A DNA stretch of 64,000 bases from Peptoniphilaceae bacterium (GTDB lineage: Bacteria; Bacillota; Clostridia; Tissierellales; Peptoniphilaceae), in assembly GCA_028726605.1 (NCBI GenBank), contig JAQYPV010000015.1, positions 28,513-92,512 of the forward strand. Reading direction: 5' to 3'. A program made the translations under genes and the position numbers. Shown piece after piece: positions 60,422 through 64,000 of this stretch (position 1 is its first letter; every line of letters begins with the position of its first letter). The notes under the pieces are model-generated. The model saw only the letters and a program-made list of their open reading frames with translations. It did not search any database and had not been told where the DNA came from.

Positions 60422-61569
60422 GAGCGCTTCTTCCCTTCTCTCTTTTCCTCCAGCATTTGCTCTAGAAACAAGGCGTAGCGATGGGCGGCCATGGGAATGG
60501 TGAAGTCGCGCGACACAAACGCCTCGCACACGGCGTCCCTTGAGGGACGCGAAACGGCCCGCGCCTCTTCCATCTCCTGCCACCAACGGGCCGCGTCCGC
60601 CTCCAAATCCGCAAAGTGCACCAAGTTCAAGCCAAAGTCCACCTCTGGCGTGATGACGTCGCTGATGACGGCCGGCACGCGCGCCGCCTGCGCCTCCAGG
60701 ACGACCGTGGGGAACCCCTCGGAAAACGACGGCAAGACGAGCGCGTCCAGCGCCGGGTACAGCGTCGAGAGCGGCTCCACGCGGCCCACAAAGGTCACGA
60801 CGTCGTCGAGCGCTCTCTCCCGCACCTCACGGCGCAGCGCTTCTTCGCATTCTCCTGCGCCCACGAGCACGAAGTGCGCGGCAATTCCCTGCGCCTTCGT
60901 GTACGCGGCGATGTCGAAGCACTTGTGGTGGTTCTTGATGGCGACGTAGCGGCCGATGAGCCCGACGAGGGGCGTCCCGTCCGAAACGCCCCAGCGCGCC
61001 CGCCACAGCTCTCGCGCCTCACTCGCTTCTGAATCAGAGAGGAGGAAGGGCTCGATTTCGATGGCGTTGGGGATGACGACGGGCACTTCGGTCGTCGCCC
61101 CGTAGACGTCGTGGATGGCCTGCGTGCCGCAGCCGATGGGAGCGGCGGACAGGTGGCGGTTCAACCACTGGTCGCGCCGGCGATAGAGCGCTTCTTTCCC
61201 GCCGTGGACGCGGTAGTCCACTTTTCCGTGCGCGTGAATGAGCACGATGGGCACGTGGTACCGGCGCGCGATCCACAGAAAGGGCAACACGCGGTAGCCT
61301 TGCAGATGGAAGTGCAGGGCGTCGTAGCGATGCACGCGCAGGGGCGCTTCCACTCCGTGGCGAAACGTCGCCCACCCTTCGCGCTTGGGGTTCTCCATCC
61401 GGTAGGCCTCGCCTCCGGTTTGGCGAATGAGATGGCGAAACGAGGGCGGGACGGGCGTGAACGAGAGCGTGTCGAAGGTCAAATGTTCCCCCGCCGCACC
61501 GCGCGCCAGATTTTGAATGAACATGGACGTGCCGCCGCCATAGCCCCCAAAAATGTGCAGAATTCGCAT
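60418..61569 (-). CDS. Glycosyltransferase family 4/1 (EpsF-like)
   Basis: 383 residues, GT-B fold. N-terminal MRILHIFGGYGGGTSMFIQNLARG, HFHLQGYRVLPFLWIARR, and C-terminal LIGRYVAIKNHHKCFDIAAY plus the donor-site region LVLPSFSEGFPTVVLEAQAARVPAVISD, where the usual E-x7-E motif is present. Retaining sugar transferase acting at the membrane on a glycan precursor. First gene of the operon with SD GAGAGGAGG; linked by ATGA overlap to the next glycosyltransferase. Confidence 0.92.
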   Translation of the reverse strand: MRILHIFGGYGGGTSMFIQNLARGAAGEHLTFDTLSFTPVPPSFRHLIRQTGGEAYRMENPKREGWATFRHGVEAPLRVHRYDALHFHLQGYRVLPFLWIARRYHVPIVLIHAHGKVDYRVHGGKEALYRRRDQWLNRHLSAAPIGCGTQAIHDVYGATTEVPVVIPNAIEIEPFLLSDSEASEARELWRARWGVSDGTPLVGLIGRYVAIKNHHKCFDIAAYTKAQGIAAHFVLVGAGECEEALRREVRERALDDVVTFVGRVEPLSTLYPALDALVLPSFSEGFPTVVLEAQAARVPAVISDVITPEVDFGLNLVHFADLEADAARWWQEMEEARAVSRPSRDAVCEAFVSRDFTIPMAAHRYALFLEQMLEEKREGKKRS

Positions 61570-61586
61570 GATCGCCTCCTCTCGTT

Positions 61587-61592
61587 ATTATA
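61587..61592 (-). promoter_or_regulatory. -10 box of the glycan operon promoter
   Basis: Minus strand TATAAT 17 nt before the first start codon; no good -35 box recognised. Confidence 0.5.
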
Positions 61593-61629
61593 CGGCATGG
61601 ATGCGTCGGACGCGAATTTGGGACGGCTG

Positions 61630-61952
61630 GGCGCGGCATCCGGACGCTGGCGCAGGGGCAGAGCGCGCACGACAACTTCTGGGATTTCGCCTCCGCCAAC
61701 CGCGAGGCCACGCACATTCGATGACGATGGAAGGCGGACGAACAGACGCACGAGGCGATTCAAGATTTGAAATCGGCAGGATTGAAGCTGGTGCTAATTT
61801 CGAATAAAATGGGTCACTTGAAAGAGCTCGATGGCAAGAAACACGAAATCAAGGAAACGTACCACTCGGCCTCGTCAGTGCTCTACGATGCCTTGCTGCT
61901 CGTGAAAACGGACGCCATTGAAGCATCGCAGATGCCGAAGTTTGAACGCTAA
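61630..61952 (+). pseudogene. Remnant of a large-subunit catalase
   Basis: Two separated pieces of KatE-type catalase on the plus strand. First, AQGQSAHDNFWDF, the segment before the haem pocket of clade II catalases, ending in a stop. Second, in another frame, AIQDLKSAGLKLVLISNKMG and SASSVLYDALLLVKTDAIEA, which resembles the C-terminal DJ-1-like flavodoxin domain of large catalases, ending PKFER. The haem-binding core between them is gone, so no activity is possible. It fills most of the 400-bp gap between the glycan operon and the MetE-like gene. Confidence 0.7.
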
Positions 61953-61967
61953 CGCGAAGGAGGGACG

Positions 61968-63173
61968 ATGTTTCAGAAAATCCGAACAACTCATGTCGGA
62001 TCGCTGCCCAGACCGGAAGCCCTTTTGAAGGCCAATAACATGCGCGCCGCGGGTGAGATTTCTGACGCGGAGCTGGAGGAGACGCTCAAGGGTGCTGTGG
62101 ACGCGGTCGTCAAGAAGCAGCAGGACATCGGCATCGACATCGTCAACGACGGCGAATACGGTCACATCACCTCTGGCGCGGTGGACTATGGCGCCTGGTG
62201 GAACTATTCGTTCTCTCGTCTGGGCGGCTTGACGCTGACGGATGAGGATCGCTGGGCGAAGGACGACGTCATTCGCTCGACGCCGGGGCATATCCGCCTG
62301 ACGACGTTTAAGGATCGTCGCGACCGCCGCAAGTTTGAGGCGGCCTATACGGATCCGGACAACGGCGTGCTCATGGGGCGCAATCGGGTGCCGAATCCGG
62401 CGTTTACCGGTCCGGTGACATATGTGGGCCAGGAGCTCGTTCAACGCGACATTCGCCTGCTGAAGGAGGCGATGGCGAAGTACGGCATCGAAACGGGTTT
62501 TATGGCGGCGATTTCGCCGGGTGCGGCGGCGCGTCTGGACGACAATTACTACCATGACGAGGACGCGCTCTTGGACGCGGTGGCGGATGCCATGCACGAG
62601 GAGTACAAGGCCATCACGGATGCCGGACTCATCGTGCAGTTGGATGCGCCGGATTTTGCTGAAGCGTGGGATCAGATCAACCCGGAGCCGACGCTTGAGG
62701 ACTACCGGGCGTGGCTTCAGAAGCGTGTGAACGCAGCCAATCGCGCGCTTCAAGGGATCGATCCGGAGATGGTGCGTCTGCACATCTGCTGGGGGTCATG
62801 GCATGGCCCGCACACGACGGACATTCCGTTTGCGGACATCGTCGACTTGTGCCTCCAGGTGCATGCCAAGTACTTCTCGTTTGAGTCGGAGAGTCCGCGC
62901 CATCAACACGAATGGAAACTCTGGAAAGAAGTAACGTTGCCTGAACACAACGTCATCGTCCCGGGTTTCATCTCGCACTCCACTAACGTCGTCGAGCATC
63001 CCGACCTCATTGCGGATCACATTGTGCGCTTTGCAGAGGTGGTCGGCCCTGAGCGCGTCATCGCCTCCAGCGATTGCGGTCTCGGCGGCCGTCTCCACGA
63101 GCAAATCGCCTGGGCGAAGCTGGAGTCCCTCGTCGAAGGGGCAAAGCGCGCCACAGAGCGGTTGAACGCGTAA
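61968..63173 (+). CDS. MetE C-terminal-type (cobalamin-independent methionine synthase family) protein
   Basis: 401 residues, one UROD/MetE-like barrel, so it is the short form lacking the N-terminal half of MetE. Opening TTHVGSLPRP is the family signature. Zinc ligands are seen as His272-x-Cys274 (LHICWGS), a Glu near 306-308 (FESES) and Cys370 (SDCGLGG). It likely transfers a methyl or alkyl group to a thiol; homocysteine is one candidate, but related proteins act on other thiols, and the methyl donor is unknown. SD AAGGAGGGACG before ATG. Followed by a terminator. Confidence 0.86.
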   Translation: MFQKIRTTHVGSLPRPEALLKANNMRAAGEISDAELEETLKGAVDAVVKKQQDIGIDIVNDGEYGHITSGAVDYGAWWNYSFSRLGGLTLTDEDRWAKDDVIRSTPGHIRLTTFKDRRDRRKFEAAYTDPDNGVLMGRNRVPNPAFTGPVTYVGQELVQRDIRLLKEAMAKYGIETGFMAAISPGAAARLDDNYYHDEDALLDAVADAMHEEYKAITDAGLIVQLDAPDFAEAWDQINPEPTLEDYRAWLQKRVNAANRALQGIDPEMVRLHICWGSWHGPHTTDIPFADIVDLCLQVHAKYFSFESESPRHQHEWKLWKEVTLPEHNVIVPGFISHSTNVVEHPDLIADHIVRFAEVVGPERVIASSDCGLGGRLHEQIAWAKLESLVEGAKRATERLNA

Positions 63174-63177
63174 ATCG

Positions 63178-63213
63178 AAAAAAGCGACGGCTTTCGGGGC
63201 CGTCGCTTTTTTA
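63178..63213. terminator. Terminator of the MetE-like gene
   Basis: AAAAAAGCGACGGC, TTTCGG, GGCCGTCGCTTTTTTA directly after the stop. Confidence 0.92.
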
Positions 63214-63239
63214 TTAGTCGTCACGGAAAGGAGTCATGT

Positions 63240-63616
63240 ATGTTCACCGAGGAACAACAAAAACTCATTCAGGAGCCGGTCTTTGGCTTTTTTCACCAAA
63301 TTTGCTAGATTCCGCGTCCCAGTTTTCACGAAGGGCGAATCAGTGCCTTCTTGACATCATAGGCCAAAGAACAGGGATTTGACGTGGAACAGGATGCGGC
63401 CATGAACGTCCTGATTCGCAAGCCGGCGTCGCCGGGTTACGAGGACGCGCCCGGCATCATGCTGCAGGCGCACATGGACATGGTCTGCGAAAAGGCGCCG
63501 AATGTCCCCCACGACTTTTCGCGGGACCCCATCTCATGACAGATCGAAGGCGACTGGGTGACGACGGGCGGACGCACCACGCTCGGCGCCGACAACGGCA
63601 TCGGCATGGCGCTCGC
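63240..63616 (+). pseudogene. 5' fragment of pepD (aminoacyl-histidine dipeptidase, M20) with three in-frame stops
   Basis: One frame reads MFTEEQQKLIQEPVFGFFHQ, stop, IPRPSFHEGRISAFL, stop, AKEQGFDVEQDAAMNVLIRK, APGIMLQAHMDMVCEKAPNV, stop, QIEGDWVTTGG and TTLGADNGIGMALAM. This is the N-terminal third of PepD including the first metal-binding motif QAHMDMVCEK and the GADNGIG motif. A proper SD (GGAAAGGAG) is retained. The stops (TAG, TGA, TGA) replace ordinary residues; the 3' two-thirds are missing and replaced by a carrier fragment. Confidence 0.85.
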
Positions 63617-63739
63617 CATGTGTGGCGGCGTCTCCTTCAAGAAGTGGATGAAGTATCTACTGCCGCTCTTCATTGTCTGGTGGGGCATCGCCTTTTTTTT
63701 CTGACGATTGCGGTGAAGATCCAGTACGGGCCGTTCTAA
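63617..63739 (+). pseudogene. C-terminal fragment of a YfcC/DcuC-type carrier, frameshifted
   Basis: Joined in frame to the pepD fragment: VSFKKWMKYLLPLFIVWWGI, then a run of eight T with a one-base frameshift, then LTIAVKIQYGPF and stop. The kWmkyllPLfivW pattern followed by a hydrophobic span resembles the C-terminal ends of YfcC-like carriers, such as the one at 41.7-43.2 kb. Family placement is tentative given the short length. Confidence 0.55.
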
Positions 63740-63769
63740 ATCACGTGATGCTGACGCATTTCGGTAGTA

Positions 63770-63990
63770 GACGCCCGCTCAGTACACGGCTGGTTTGCAA
63801 ATTCCCGGATTTGCCATGTTTGGGACGCCCCCTCAGTACACGGCTGGTGTGCAAAATCTCGGATTTGCCATGTTTGCGACGCCCTCTCAGTACACGGCTG
63901 GTGTGCAAAAGCCCGAATCTGCCATGTTTGCGTCGCCCCCTCAGTACACGGCTGGTTTGCAGAAAGCTCCAAATGCCATGTCCCTTGGGT
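63770..63990. repeat. 54-bp tandem repeat array, about 4 copies (array 2)
   Basis: GCCATG recurs at 63813, 63867, 63921 and 63975, exactly 54 bp apart. Unit: CAGTACACGGCTGGTTTGCA then AATTCCCGGATTTGCCATGT and TTGGGACGCCCCCT. It shares CAGTACACGGCT, GCAAAT, GATWTGCCATGT and TTGGG with array 1 at 3666-4134. It may continue beyond the window end. Nothing else is visible in 63740-64000. Confidence 0.93.
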
Positions 63991-64000
63991 ACAGTATAAA

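Noticed and set aside
63240-63616. Selenocysteine or stop-codon readthrough in the pepD-like frame
   Set aside because: Stops include TAG and replace residues that are not catalytic cysteines; the gene is also truncated and fused, so decay is the simpler reading.
1-64000. tRNA or rRNA genes
   Set aside because: No cloverleaf with TTCGA arms or CCA-type ends and no rRNA segments were recognised in the intergenic regions by eye; a tRNAscan run would settle this.

Overview
The window reads as a chromosomal segment of a G+C-rich (about 60 % by eye, not computed) low-complexity-genome Firmicute (Bacillota), probably an anaerobic or fermentative relative of the Clostridia/Tissierellia. The reasons are: AGGAGG-type ribosome binding sites before almost every gene; the Firmicute ribosomal protein order rpsJ to rplQ with zinc-type S14, S4 of the zinc-free type and a KOW protein before infA; class III fructose-1,6-bisphosphatase; pyruvate phosphate dikinase with its regulatory kinase/phosphatase; an ECF transporter module next to truA; lysine and tetrahydrofolate riboswitches; and YkuD and NlpC/P60 wall enzymes. 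I cannot name the genus.

Layout. 1-4.5 kb: 3' part of malic enzyme, a divergent FolD, a HutD/Ves protein coupled to an FNT channel, a 54-bp tandem repeat array and HU. 4.7-13.6 kb: PrsA-like lipoprotein, Hsp33, cold-shock protein, valyl-tRNA synthetase behind a tiny membrane protein, then the divergent PPDK regulatory protein and PPDK. 13.6-14 kb: an AT-rich array of imperfect hairpins. 14.2-24.7 kb (all minus): trpS, NlpC/P60 hydrolase with a WalR-like box, truA, ecfT, a fused EcfA1-EcfA2, L,D-transpeptidase, CDF transporter, aldose-epimerase-like protein. 24.7-39.3 kb: an uninterrupted 29-gene ribosomal/secY/adk/rpoA superoperon on the minus strand, driven by a recognisable promoter with a roughly 300-nt leader. 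40 kb: a second copy of the AT-rich hairpin array. 40.5-43.2 kb: M20 amidohydrolase and YfcC-type carrier. 43.2-44.7 kb: a 287-bp MITE-like element and a frameshifted pilin-type adhesin remnant. 44.7-56 kb: flippase, MgtE, lysine-riboswitch-controlled amino-acid ABC transporter, truncated AspT-like carrier, class III Fbp, ZIP transporter, THF-riboswitch-controlled folate ECF S component. 56-61.6 kb: a membrane-anchored class I glutamine-amidotransferase-fold hydrolase and a four-gene polysaccharide operon (two glycosyltransferases, UDP-ManNAc dehydrogenase, UDP-GlcNAc 2-epimerase). 61.6-64 kb: catalase remnant, MetE-like methyltransferase, a pepD/transporter hybrid pseudogene, and a second 54-bp repeat array.

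Working together: malic enzyme, PPDK and Fbp link C4 acids, pyruvate, PEP and hexose phosphates. The folate S component presumably docks on the shared EcfA-EcfT module encoded about 35 kb away. WecB and WecC make UDP-ManNAc and UDP-ManNAcA for a surface glycan that the glycosyltransferases, and possibly the distant flippase, would handle.

The most unusual content is non-coding: two related 54-bp arrays at the two ends of the window, two related roughly 292-bp AT-rich arrays of about six hairpins each, and a 287-bp element with 62-bp terminal inverted repeats. None matches a repeat family I can name. Decayed genes (adhesin, catalase, pepD, carrier) cluster near them.
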